NCBI GenBank assembly: GCA_942493345.1
Contig: OW818695.1
Span: 2,108,001 to 2,172,000 of the forward strand
Direction of reading: 5' to 3'
Origin: GWE2-42-39 sp942493345
GTDB lineage: Bacteria > Bacteroidota > Bacteroidia > Bacteroidales > Prolixibacteraceae
Length of the DNA stretch: 64,000 nt
Part shown: piece after piece, positions 8,636-17,793 of the stretch
Numbering within the stretch: the stretch's first letter is position 1
How the letters are laid out: each line of letters begins with the position of its first letter
Translations under genes and position numbers: made by a program
The notes under the pieces: model-generated
Databases searched by the model: none
What the model was told of the DNA's origin: nothing
The model's input: the letters and a program-made list of their open reading frames with translations, nothing else

Positions 8636-11068
8636 TTATTCATATTGAAGGATTTCTCTCAGGTTCATCCGGAAAACTTTTGCTGCAAGGATCAGAATAA
8701 CAGAAAAAATGATCACGGACAGAACCAGCACCGGCGCTGCAAAAAACCAGATATTCATATCAATGTGATAAATATAGGTGCTCAGGAACCAATGTTTGTA
8801 CCCGTAATAGGAAAGAGGAATGGCCAAAACAAAAGCCACGATAAACTGCAGCATCAGTTGTTTTGATAAAAGCTCTGCAACATTGCCAACTTCGGCGCCC
8901 AGGGCTTTTCGGATACCCAGTTCTTTCAGGTTTTGGTTGATGGTTATTAAAATCAGCCCGATGATGCCAATAACAGCAATGAAAATGGCCAATAGTGAAA
9001 ATAAAGTGAATACAGAAGCAAACGTTTTATCGGGTTTCAGATCCATCATCATTTTATTGTCAAGCGAAAAATAGTCAAAAGGCTGGTCGGGGAAAATATC
9101 TTCGTAAAGAGTGCGGAGTTTCGGCACCAGCGAAGCAAACGAACCCGGTTGCATATCGTTTAATTTCAGGGTTAAAAAGGTCTTTTGCCCATCGCTCAAA
9201 GAGATAATTGTTGGAACAGGTTCTGTTTTTATTGACTTGTAATGAAAGTCATCAACTACGCCAACAATCAACCATTCGCGATTATTACGAACCATCACTT
9301 TGTTTATTGCCTCCTCCGGATTGGAATATCCAAATCGCTCCATTGCCAACTTATTCATCAGGATTGTTTGCTGACTGGCTAACTCATTTTTATGAAACTT
9401 TCTTCCGGCAAGAACTTTAATATTGTAAAAATCCATGAACTGGTCATCAGCAGCAATATGAAAATAGGCTTTGTTGTCATTCCGGTCGAACCCTTTTCTT
9501 CGCCCCGAAAACCAATTGTTTATTTCCTGGCCCGGAATATCGGAGGTGAAAGTGAAATCAGTTACCTCGGGCAATTCGAGCGCCCTGTTTTTAAAAAGAA
9601 AAAGTTTGTGAGCCTGTGTTTCCTGATTATCGGCGGTTCGAGGTGCGCGAATCACAAGACTGGAATTATAATTAACGCCCATTTCTTTTTTCATCAGGAA
9701 AGACGCTTGCTGGAAAGTAACCAGCGTACCAATCAGCAGAACAATGGAAATGATAAACTGAACCGTAATCAGCCCTTTCCGGAAAAGCAATCCCTGTGCC
9801 GTATTTTTAAATTTGCCTTTTAAAACAGCCACCGGATTGTACGACGAAAGTATCAACGCCGGATAAATACTCGATGCAATAATTCCCGTGAAAAATATCA
9901 GCAAACCGGCCCAGATAAATCCTTTATATGCAAATAAATTGAAATCGTGGATATTGGTAATGGACCTGAAAATGGGGTTAATCAGAAAAAACAAAGCCAG
10001 GGTAACACCCAGGCACCCGGCATTGAACAAGAAGGCTTCAACGAGAAATTGCCTGATTAAACTGATTTTTTTAGCGCCGTTAATTTTTTTAATCCCGATT
10101 TCGCGAGCCCGTTCCATCGATTGGGCAGTCATCAGGTTGATGTAATTAATCCAGGCAACGACAAGCAGGAAGATGGCAAACCCAAACAGAATATTCATGA
10201 TCTTTGGGTTTCCGGGAGGTTCGGTTTCGTATTCAATGTTCGAATGAAGATGAATATCGGGAAGAGGTTGCAAGAAAAATTCATCGCGCGACTGAGTAGC
10301 TTCCAGGTCGGCCAAATAATTTTTTGCAACCATGTCGGGCATGGCGCGTTTACAAAATTCGAAATGATTGACCCCCGGAGCCAGCAAAATATACGTGTGG
10401 AAATAATCGTATCCCCAGTTGGTGAAAAGCCATTGCCTGCTTGATGTAAAAGTTGAAAGCGAAAACAGAAAATCGGTTTTCAGGTGCGAATTGGCGGGAA
10501 TATTGCGGTAAACAGCCGTAACGGTATATTTCTCGGAGCTGTCCACCATCAGTACTTTACCAAGCGGGCTATCGTTCCCGAAATATCGTTTGGCCATCCG
10601 TTCTGAAATGGCCACTGTGTTTGGATGATCGAGGCAACTTTGACTCCCCTGAACAAGCGGAATGGTGAACAAATGAAAAAGGGAACTGGTCGCATAATAC
10701 GTTTTTTCTTCGTTAAAAAAAACCTTATCTCCTACTGAATTTTCAGCAGTTACCGTGATGTTATATTTCCTCGAAATCACGGCCCAATCCTCTACTTCGC
10801 TATAATTTTCTTTTAGCCATTTACCTGAAGGAAAGAATGAATTGGCCGTTTTCCATTGAATTTTTTCATTCTGGTAACGATCATAAACGATCCGGCATAT
10901 TCGCGAACCTTTTTCATGATAACTGTCGAAACTACGCTCGAAAAAAACATATTCAAGAATGAATAATGAACTCAAAATGCCAATGGTCAGCCCGGCCATG
11001 TTGATGGCAGAAATAACCTTCTGTTTCCGCTGATTGCGGATGAAGATTTTAAGAAAGTTTAAATTCAT
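8636..11068 (-). CDS. FtsX/MacB-type ABC transporter permease (array copy 3, divergent tail)
   Basis: 810 residues, same duplicated permease architecture: first FtsX signature RAREIGIKKINGAKKISLIR, second NLKELGIRKALGAEVGNVAE. Two large periplasmic domains lie between helices 1-2 and 5-6. Unlike the other copies, it ends in AAKVFRMNLREILQYE instead of the SWQSWKAATRNPVEALRYE-type tail, and its last helices are less similar, so it is the most diverged member of the array. It follows copy 4 by 69 bases on the same strand. The loss of the common tail suggests that this copy has escaped whatever recombination keeps the 3' ends of the other copies alike. Confidence 0.88.
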   Translation of the reverse strand: MNLNFLKIFIRNQRKQKVISAINMAGLTIGILSSLFILEYVFFERSFDSYHEKGSRICRIVYDRYQNEKIQWKTANSFFPSGKWLKENYSEVEDWAVISRKYNITVTAENSVGDKVFFNEEKTYYATSSLFHLFTIPLVQGSQSCLDHPNTVAISERMAKRYFGNDSPLGKVLMVDSSEKYTVTAVYRNIPANSHLKTDFLFSLSTFTSSRQWLFTNWGYDYFHTYILLAPGVNHFEFCKRAMPDMVAKNYLADLEATQSRDEFFLQPLPDIHLHSNIEYETEPPGNPKIMNILFGFAIFLLVVAWINYINLMTAQSMERAREIGIKKINGAKKISLIRQFLVEAFLFNAGCLGVTLALFFLINPIFRSITNIHDFNLFAYKGFIWAGLLIFFTGIIASSIYPALILSSYNPVAVLKGKFKNTAQGLLFRKGLITVQFIISIVLLIGTLVTFQQASFLMKKEMGVNYNSSLVIRAPRTADNQETQAHKLFLFKNRALELPEVTDFTFTSDIPGQEINNWFSGRRKGFDRNDNKAYFHIAADDQFMDFYNIKVLAGRKFHKNELASQQTILMNKLAMERFGYSNPEEAINKVMVRNNREWLIVGVVDDFHYKSIKTEPVPTIISLSDGQKTFLTLKLNDMQPGSFASLVPKLRTLYEDIFPDQPFDYFSLDNKMMMDLKPDKTFASVFTLFSLLAIFIAVIGIIGLILITINQNLKELGIRKALGAEVGNVAELLSKQLMLQFIVAFVLAIPLSYYGYKHWFLSTYIYHIDMNIWFFAAPVLVLSVIIFSVILILAAKVFRMNLREILQYE

Positions 11069-11137
11069 AAGGTTTCCTTTCTTTTATATCGTTTTGTTTC
11101 TGCCTATTTGTTCGATTTTGTTTCTCCTCAAAGAATT

Positions 11138-13639
11138 TCATTCATATCTCAGTGCTTCCACCGGGTTCCTCGTGGCCGCTTTCCAGCTTTGCCAGCTCAC
11201 TGTCAGCAAGGCAATCCCTAATGCCAGCAACCCTGACGAGGCAAAAATCCACCAATTCAGATTGGTTTTGTAAGCAAAATTTTCGAGCCATTTTTGCATG
11301 GCGAAATATGAAACGGGCATGGCAATTACAAAAGCAATGGCCACCCACTTTACAAAATTTTTGTTCAACATCATTATCACTTCCATAACACGCGCTCCAT
11401 TTACTTTCCGGACACCGATTTCCTTGATCCTCTTTTTGGCCGAATTGGCTGCCAGTCCAAACAATCCCAATGCAGCCAATAAAACCGACAAACAAGTATA
11501 AATTGTAAATATCCCTGCCAACTTTTCATCCGCTTTCATCTGAAGTTGATACGTTTCGCTGGTAAACTGGAACCCAAACGGATCGACAGGGAAAATTTTT
11601 TCCCATTTCGATTTTAACCGGGCAAAAATCTCCTGGTTCCCAATAGAATTGTCGAGCAATACGGAAATGAAACCTACCTCATACTTCCATCGGTAATCTT
11701 CGAGAAGTAGCAAAGGCTCTATGTTTTTACGAGGCGATTCCTGGTGAAAATCGTTGATAACACCACAAACCTGGTACGGAGTCTCGGCAATGTACAGATA
11801 ATCGTTTACGCTCACTTGTACAAATTTTCCGATGGCTGCTTCAGGCGAAGCGAAGCCCAGTTTTTTGCATGCTTCATGGTTAATCACCAGCTTTGTTCCT
11901 CCGGATTGATCTTCGCGCGTAAACATCCGGCCTGCAATGATTTTTGGGCTGAAAACATCCTGGAACCGATAGTCGATGTTCAGTATCCCGAAATTATCGC
12001 CCCTTTTTTCGGGTTCTCCTGAAGGATAAATGGTGTTGCTGTGAAAATTGATCTCTTTCCCGGGAATGCAGGAGCTGACTGTGGTCGATTTTATTCCGGG
12101 AAGCCTGTTGGCCTCTTCGATGAATGCAATAAGTTTTTGAGTTGACCCCTCTTTGTTGATCTGGCTCATCGGTGTATATGAATAAGCAGTCTGGTTGATG
12201 GAGAGTCCGATTTCTTTGTTTTTCATGAACGAAACTTGTCTGATGATGATGGTTGTGGCAATCAGTAACCCGATGGATGCGGCAAACTGGAAAACGATGA
12301 GCGATCGGCGAAGACTAAAACCATCGTTATTTTGAATGAATTTTTTTGAGAGAAGCAGTTGCGCCCGTTTCGAAACTAAAATATAAGCCGGATAAATTCC
12401 ACTTAAAATTGCCCCAACTATAAAAACAACAACAAACTGCATCAGGTATTCGGGTTTTACAACAATCGGGGTGTTCAGCCCAAGATAATCGGTCAACTGC
12501 CCCCTGAGCAAAAAGAACAAACCGAATGCGAGCGCCATTCCAATGGCATTGATAATGAGCGATTGCAGGGTTATTTGTATCGTTAGGTCGGACGACGAAG
12601 CGCCAACTACTTTTTTCAGCCCAATTTCCTTGGCTCGTTCCACACTTTGGGTAATCTGGAAGTTAATGAAAATGATCCAGCTCATTACCAAAACCAGGAT
12701 GGCGATCACATAAAGCGCTGCGATGGTTTTTGGGTCAGAATTGGGAGAAAATTCGTGGTCGAGATGTGATGTAGTATGAATGGTTTTGACGGGCTGAAGA
12801 ATGAATTTCGATTTTTGTCCTGCGGCAATCAAATGAGAGGTGTATTTTTCATAAATTGATTGAAATTTTTGTAATACAGAAGCCAACTCGGCGTTTTTTT
12901 TCAGCCGGATATACGTATAAACCTGTGGATTTTCCCAAAGCCACCGGGATGAAGGGGCTGGTTCTGCCGATCCGGAAATGGGTTCCATGCGTAACGATGA
13001 AGTGTTGGCATCGAAATGGGACAGATAGTAAAAAAGCGATTCCCGCGAAAGCAGGAAATCAATTTTCAAATGGCTGTTTTCGGGAATATCGGCAAAAACA
13101 CCCGCAACAATAAATTCCCATCCTTCATTCAGTTTAAACCGTTCGTTCATTGGATCTTTCCGGCCAAATAACCCTAGCGCTGCAGTTTCAGAAATCACTG
13201 CTGATTGAATGGTCGGGAAAGGGTCGGTTACATTTCCTGCAATAAACGGGCGGTCGAATACTTTAAAAAAGCAAGTGTCGCTCCAAAACAATTTTGCATT
13301 CATTATATAATTGTCGGGAGTAGAGGCGTTTACTACGTCTTCCCAGAGTCCTGTGGAATATTCTACACCGGGAATTTCGTCGGCCATTACCTTACAAAGC
13401 CCGGGATAATTTGTTGCACTTGTGGTAACATTTCCATTTACCAGTGTTTTTTCAAGTGCGACCCGGTAAATCTGGTTCGTTTCCCGCCACGATTCATCGT
13501 AGCTCTTTTCGTACCGTATGAAAAAGAAAATCAGCATAAACGAAGACATTCCCAAAGTGAGTACGAAAATGCTGAGCAAGTTCGAAAGTTTCTGCTTTTT
13601 TAGAGAACGGAGAATAATCTTCATATTGGTTGTATTCAT
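11138..13639 (-). CDS. FtsX/MacB-type ABC transporter permease (array copy 4)
   Basis: 833 residues, the longest of the array. The start at 13639 gives MNTTNMKIILRSLKKQK; the ATG six codons in (MKIILRS) is an equally possible start. Helix 1 is LSIFVLTLGMSSFMLIFFFI; the first FtsX signature is RAKEIGLKKVVGASSSDLTI, the second RIKEIGVRKVNGARVMEVIM. It ends WWIFASSGLLAL then SWQSWKAATRNPVEALRYE. Its 3' end is the closest match to the decayed copy at 3534-3745, so that remnant is likely a duplicate of this gene or of its 3' cassette. Confidence 0.88.
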   Translation of the reverse strand: MNTTNMKIILRSLKKQKLSNLLSIFVLTLGMSSFMLIFFFIRYEKSYDESWRETNQIYRVALEKTLVNGNVTTSATNYPGLCKVMADEIPGVEYSTGLWEDVVNASTPDNYIMNAKLFWSDTCFFKVFDRPFIAGNVTDPFPTIQSAVISETAALGLFGRKDPMNERFKLNEGWEFIVAGVFADIPENSHLKIDFLLSRESLFYYLSHFDANTSSLRMEPISGSAEPAPSSRWLWENPQVYTYIRLKKNAELASVLQKFQSIYEKYTSHLIAAGQKSKFILQPVKTIHTTSHLDHEFSPNSDPKTIAALYVIAILVLVMSWIIFINFQITQSVERAKEIGLKKVVGASSSDLTIQITLQSLIINAIGMALAFGLFFLLRGQLTDYLGLNTPIVVKPEYLMQFVVVFIVGAILSGIYPAYILVSKRAQLLLSKKFIQNNDGFSLRRSLIVFQFAASIGLLIATTIIIRQVSFMKNKEIGLSINQTAYSYTPMSQINKEGSTQKLIAFIEEANRLPGIKSTTVSSCIPGKEINFHSNTIYPSGEPEKRGDNFGILNIDYRFQDVFSPKIIAGRMFTREDQSGGTKLVINHEACKKLGFASPEAAIGKFVQVSVNDYLYIAETPYQVCGVINDFHQESPRKNIEPLLLLEDYRWKYEVGFISVLLDNSIGNQEIFARLKSKWEKIFPVDPFGFQFTSETYQLQMKADEKLAGIFTIYTCLSVLLAALGLFGLAANSAKKRIKEIGVRKVNGARVMEVIMMLNKNFVKWVAIAFVIAMPVSYFAMQKWLENFAYKTNLNWWIFASSGLLALGIALLTVSWQSWKAATRNPVEALRYE

Positions 13640-13686
13640 TGGTTTTATGTTATAGTTGGAGGATCCTGTTTTTTATTGGGCTTTAT

Positions 13687-16017
13687 TTATTCGTACCTCA
13701 GCGCCTCTACCGGGTTTCGTGTTGCCGCCTTCCAGCTCTGCCAACTTACCGTCAATATAGCAATGACAATAGCAATGAACCCGGCAGCAATGAACTCCAA
13801 AATATTTAGTTGAATCCGGAGTGCATAATTTTGCAGCCAGCGATCCATAATATACCATGAGAGAGGTATCGCAATAACACTGGCAATAAAGCCCGTTAAG
13901 AAGAACGGTTTTAAAAACCGGACGACAATTGATGCAACACTTTCACCCATATATTTGCGAACTCCAATTTCTTTGGTTTTTTGTTCGGCCATAAATATAA
14001 TAAGCCCTAAAAGACCAAGAATCAGTACAATAATGGCAAATGCAGAGAAGATGGAGATCAACTGTGTCAGGTTAAGCTCCGACGCGATTAGTTTGTTATA
14101 CTCGTCATTCAAAAAAGAATAATTGACCGGATATTTGGGTTCAATCTTTTCACAGGTTTTCCTGATATAATCAAGAGCCTGCACCACGTTAGACGAACCC
14201 AGCCTGATCATCAGGTAATACTGTGCCCAATCTTCAATATTATTCATCGGAAAAATCGCCAAGGGCAGGGTTGCTTCATACAAGGAGTTAAAATTGAAGT
14301 CATTGATCACTCCCTTAATCTGATAATTGGCGCCGTAATTAGAAATGGTCTTCCCTTCAAATTGGTTCCATCCGATCATATCCGCAAATCTTTTGTTGAT
14401 CATGATTTCATTTGGGTTTAGGGAAAAGACAGACCCTTCGTTGAGGGCAATTTGGAACGTTTTCAACAAATCGTCATCGGTGTTCCATCGCGTTACGAGT
14501 GGTTTAAAGTCAGGATTTTTCCCATCCCAGTTCCATCCTTCATCATTATTGCCAATCCGGGAAGGGATAGCAGAAGTTACGCAGGTAGAAGCCACTCCAG
14601 ACAGGCGGGAGATTTCTGACTTTAGTACTTTGTATTGTTTTTTAAGCTGTCCGTTTAATGGAATATACAGTATCTCATCTTTAGCCAGCCCCACATCCAT
14701 CTTTTCCATGAAACGGGTTTGTTTCCCGATAATTAAGGTTGAACTCAATAAAATCATGGAAAACACAAATTGCATGATTACCAAAACATTTCGAAAGTGT
14801 TTTTTTCCCTTTACCGATTGATGACCAGTAATTAAGGATTGATGGGAAGATGAAAGTAAAAAAGCAGGATAGCTGCCAGACAATAACACCGTGAAGGCAT
14901 AAATCAAAACAATTCCCAATACGGGAATGAATGAAAACAAAATGGAAAAGCGGATGTTTTTGTCAACCAACTGATTGAAAAACGGCAGTCCTGCAAAAGC
15001 CAGTATTAATGCAGTGAGGAAAGCCATCACGCAAACAATAGCTATATCGGAATAAATAAGCCGGATTAAATCGCGACGGGTTGCCCCAACAATTTTCCGC
15101 AAGGTGCTTTCTTTGGCTGATTTCTCCGAACGTGCTGTACTCAGATTGATAAAATTGAGGATTGCCGTAACAAGTACAAGCAAGGCGATGAGAGAAAAAA
15201 TACGTACATTCCGAATGTGATTTTGTTCGTATAAATATTTGTTTTTGAACAGATAGGCTCTCAAAAGACTGATCGACTCAGGTATTTCTTTCTGTATCCG
15301 GTTTGTAATTTCAGCCGCAATTTTTTCATAATCTTCAGCGTTGCGGAGCAATCCATAGGTAGTAAGAGCATTGTTGTACCATGTATTCAGAAAATTGGGA
15401 TTATTGAATAGATAGCAAAGCGTTTCAAGTGGAACTACAACTTCAAACCGGATAGATGAATTAGCCGGGATATCCCGGATTACCCCGGCGACTGTGTAAG
15501 GCATTTTATTGTCAAAAACAACTACTTTGCCAACAGGATCTTCGGTTCCAAAATAACGTTTGGCGGCAGATTCGGTAAAAATGATCTTATTCGGCAGGTT
15601 TTCCTCTCCTTTTCCTCCCTGAACAAAAGGAAAGGAAAAAATATCAAAGAGGGAGAAATCAGCCATTGCTATTTGCTCCATGAATTTCTGATTGTTGTAT
15701 GAAAGCAGAATTTTCCGGTATGGAGGAGAATACCGGCAACTATTTTCTACTTCAGGAAAATCATTTTTGAGAGCAGGACCAACAGCCGGTGGACATCCGG
15801 CAAATTTAAATCCGTTCTCTCCTTTCAGATAAGCATGAACTCCAAAAATACGTTTGCTATTCGCATGAAACCGGTCGTAACTGATTTCATCAGTAACCCA
15901 TAGAAATATGTACATGACACAAACCAGTCCGACGACCAGACTGGCAATCCCCAACGAAGTGGCAGTTCTGTTTTTTCGTAGTTTTCGAATTGTCAATAAA
16001 ATAGTTTTCATGATCAT
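13687..16017 (-). CDS. FtsX/MacB-type ABC transporter permease (array copy 5, operon-proximal)
   Basis: 776 residues; start ATG 16017 (MIMKTIL) or two codons later. Helix 1 is ATSLGIASLVVGLVCVMYIF. Both FtsX halves are present: KESTLRKIVGATRRDLIR and TKEIGVRKYMGESVASIV. The tail is SWQSWKAATRNPVEALRYE. It is the first permease of the array in transcription order and lies 23 bases after the amidohydrolase gene, so it is probably co-transcribed with the inserted-looking trio. Periplasmic domains differ strongly between the copies while the tails agree, which suggests that substrate or partner recognition has diversified. Confidence 0.88.
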   Translation of the reverse strand: MIMKTILLTIRKLRKNRTATSLGIASLVVGLVCVMYIFLWVTDEISYDRFHANSKRIFGVHAYLKGENGFKFAGCPPAVGPALKNDFPEVENSCRYSPPYRKILLSYNNQKFMEQIAMADFSLFDIFSFPFVQGGKGEENLPNKIIFTESAAKRYFGTEDPVGKVVVFDNKMPYTVAGVIRDIPANSSIRFEVVVPLETLCYLFNNPNFLNTWYNNALTTYGLLRNAEDYEKIAAEITNRIQKEIPESISLLRAYLFKNKYLYEQNHIRNVRIFSLIALLVLVTAILNFINLSTARSEKSAKESTLRKIVGATRRDLIRLIYSDIAIVCVMAFLTALILAFAGLPFFNQLVDKNIRFSILFSFIPVLGIVLIYAFTVLLSGSYPAFLLSSSHQSLITGHQSVKGKKHFRNVLVIMQFVFSMILLSSTLIIGKQTRFMEKMDVGLAKDEILYIPLNGQLKKQYKVLKSEISRLSGVASTCVTSAIPSRIGNNDEGWNWDGKNPDFKPLVTRWNTDDDLLKTFQIALNEGSVFSLNPNEIMINKRFADMIGWNQFEGKTISNYGANYQIKGVINDFNFNSLYEATLPLAIFPMNNIEDWAQYYLMIRLGSSNVVQALDYIRKTCEKIEPKYPVNYSFLNDEYNKLIASELNLTQLISIFSAFAIIVLILGLLGLIIFMAEQKTKEIGVRKYMGESVASIVVRFLKPFFLTGFIASVIAIPLSWYIMDRWLQNYALRIQLNILEFIAAGFIAIVIAILTVSWQSWKAATRNPVEALRYE

Positions 16018-16040
16018 TTTTTTATTTTCTGAAATTCGAC

Positions 16041-17063
16041 TTACTTTTCATTACTTAATCTTAAAAATCGTGCAGCATTGTTGTAAAGTATATCTCGTTT
16101 TTGATCTTTAGAAAGAAACCCTGCTTGTTCAATTGACTCAATGCCTGCTTCAATTGAACAAGGCCAATTCATTTGATCGGAACCATACATTATACGTTTT
16201 CCAAACCCGGCTTCGACAATGCGTTTTAGGTATGCATAAAATTCGGAGCGCGGAATAGCATAGCAAATCAATCCTACATCAACATACACTTGCGGATAGA
16301 CCCATAAAAGAGCTATTAAATCGTCAATCATAGGCCAACCGGCGTGCATTATATAAACTCTTAATTTCGGATGTCTTATCAAGGCTTCTTCAATAAGTAG
16401 GGGGCTATTTAACCTTGCGCGGTAATTTTTTAGCCCTAAATATGGAGCTCCCGGAGGCCCTGTGCCCATGTGGATAGCAACGGGAATATCTAATTCTTCA
16501 GCTACTTTAAGATAAGGTTCGAAGATTGAATCGCTGGGGGATATTCCTTCGTACTGGAGACCAATTTCTCCAAATACCTTATATTTTCCACTGGATAATA
16601 ATTCCCTTATTTTCTCCGGTGAATCACCAGAATTCATACTGAAATTTAGCCCTGGTATTATTCTTTGTCCCCCGTTTTTAATATAATCATCAATAAGTCC
16701 ACCACAGGTCATCGCATATATATTGCGTCTTTCCAGTATATTCAAAGTTTGATCCATCAATTCCTGATCAGTAGAGGCAGGGTTTTTATATTTCGGATTC
16801 GTATACCACTCTGTAAATGTTTTTAACCAATTATTTGATGGGTCATTATACGGAAGTTCCGTTGGAGGATCACAAGGCGGGCCAATACTTGAAACGGAAC
16901 TTGCATGAAGGTGCATGTCGATTATGGGTAACTGATCCTCGTTGTTTTGTGAATTGGCTTTAAATATTGTAACCGATAGAAAAATAATTACTAGCAGGGT
17001 TCTCCTTTTTTTTGCTTTTTTAAAACAATGCGTAAACGCAATTTCTTTCATTATTGATTTCAT
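16041..17063 (-). CDS. Exported amidohydrolase-family (TIM-barrel) hydrolase
   Basis: 340 residues. A basic lead and hydrophobic stretch (about residues 19-36) form a signal peptide. The mature part begins with IIDMHLH, whose His51 and His53 are the HxH metal ligands of the amidohydrolase-related family. Further family positions are visible: GEIGLQYEG (acidic or bridging residue), VAIHMGTG and YIMHAGWPM (metal-site histidines) and MYGSDQM (catalytic Asp). Family members hydrolyse or decarboxylate small cyclic or carboxylic substrates; the substrate here is unknown, and an exported form is uncommon. Its start overlaps the stop of the HELGH gene by 4 bases, implying translational coupling. By eye the DNA is more AT-rich than the flanking permeases. 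Confidence 0.8.
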   Translation of the reverse strand: MKSIMKEIAFTHCFKKAKKRRTLLVIIFLSVTIFKANSQNNEDQLPIIDMHLHASSVSSIGPPCDPPTELPYNDPSNNWLKTFTEWYTNPKYKNPASTDQELMDQTLNILERRNIYAMTCGGLIDDYIKNGGQRIIPGLNFSMNSGDSPEKIRELLSSGKYKVFGEIGLQYEGISPSDSIFEPYLKVAEELDIPVAIHMGTGPPGAPYLGLKNYRARLNSPLLIEEALIRHPKLRVYIMHAGWPMIDDLIALLWVYPQVYVDVGLICYAIPRSEFYAYLKRIVEAGFGKRIMYGSDQMNWPCSIEAGIESIEQAGFLSKDQKRDILYNNAARFLRLSNEK

Positions 17064-17749
17064 AACAATTCTTTGATACTGAGATTTTTCTTCGTTTTCA
17101 ATATATCAAGGATAAACTTAAACTGGAAGTATCCATAAGCATTTGGATCAATGCCCAACGTAGAATAGTTTGCATTAAAATATTCTTCTTCCGACATGTT
17201 TTTAAAATCGATCTTTGGTAATTTGCGAATTACCTCTTCCAATGATGTTTCTATGTATTTAATTTTTTCCCGGTTTTCTTCTTTACTTAACAAGAAGGTT
17301 GCAGCAAATATATTTGCCCTTCGCTCACATTCGTAAGGGGTTAAATGTAACCCGGGATTTGTCGATAGTATAAAATGACCCAATTCGTGAGGGATAAAAA
17401 ACCAGTTGAACAAAGAAGTAAAGAATTCTTCGGCGTCATCGCCTCTCCATGTTACGAATATCTCTTTCTGTTCCGGGAATAATTCTTCCCAATAAGGCAA
17501 AACTACTTTTCCCACGGATTCATCCCAATAAATCAATTGATATGTAGTGGCTATTTTTACACCGGGAATAAAGGGTGGGGTTATATTATTGTTCCTTAAA
17601 AATACATCGAACTCATTGATCAATGTCGCAGAAAGACTTTTCAGTGTATCTTTTGATTGAACTTTCTCAAAAGCAGGCTGGCTAAATACTTGTACTGTGG
17701 CACAACTGGTAAGCGCTGCTAAAAATAGTTTTAAAAATGTCTTCCCCAT
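17060..17749 (-). CDS. Putative lipoprotein metallopeptidase-like protein with ImmA/IrrE-type HELGH motif
   Basis: 229 residues. The N-terminus MGKTFLKLFLAALTSC contains a fitting lipobox (LTSC, Cys16), so it is probably a lipoprotein; cleavage by signal peptidase I after VFSQ is the alternative. A zinc-protease motif HELGH (His121, Glu122, His125) is followed about 16 residues later by ECERRANIFAATFLL. This spacing and pattern (E..A..FA..LL) resembles cytoplasmic ImmA/IrrE-type peptidases, which normally lack a signal peptide. No family outside the motif is recognised. It is coupled to the amidohydrolase (4-base overlap) and follows the propeller gene by 44 bases. Whether it cleaves anything is unknown. 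Confidence 0.7.
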   Translation of the reverse strand: MGKTFLKLFLAALTSCATVQVFSQPAFEKVQSKDTLKSLSATLINEFDVFLRNNNITPPFIPGVKIATTYQLIYWDESVGKVVLPYWEELFPEQKEIFVTWRGDDAEEFFTSLFNWFFIPHELGHFILSTNPGLHLTPYECERRANIFAATFLLSKEENREKIKYIETSLEEVIRKLPKIDFKNMSEEEYFNANYSTLGIDPNAYGYFQFKFILDILKTKKNLSIKELL

Positions 17750-17793
17750 ATTCCTTTTTTAAACTCAATGAGTAGTTTTAGTAATCAAATATT

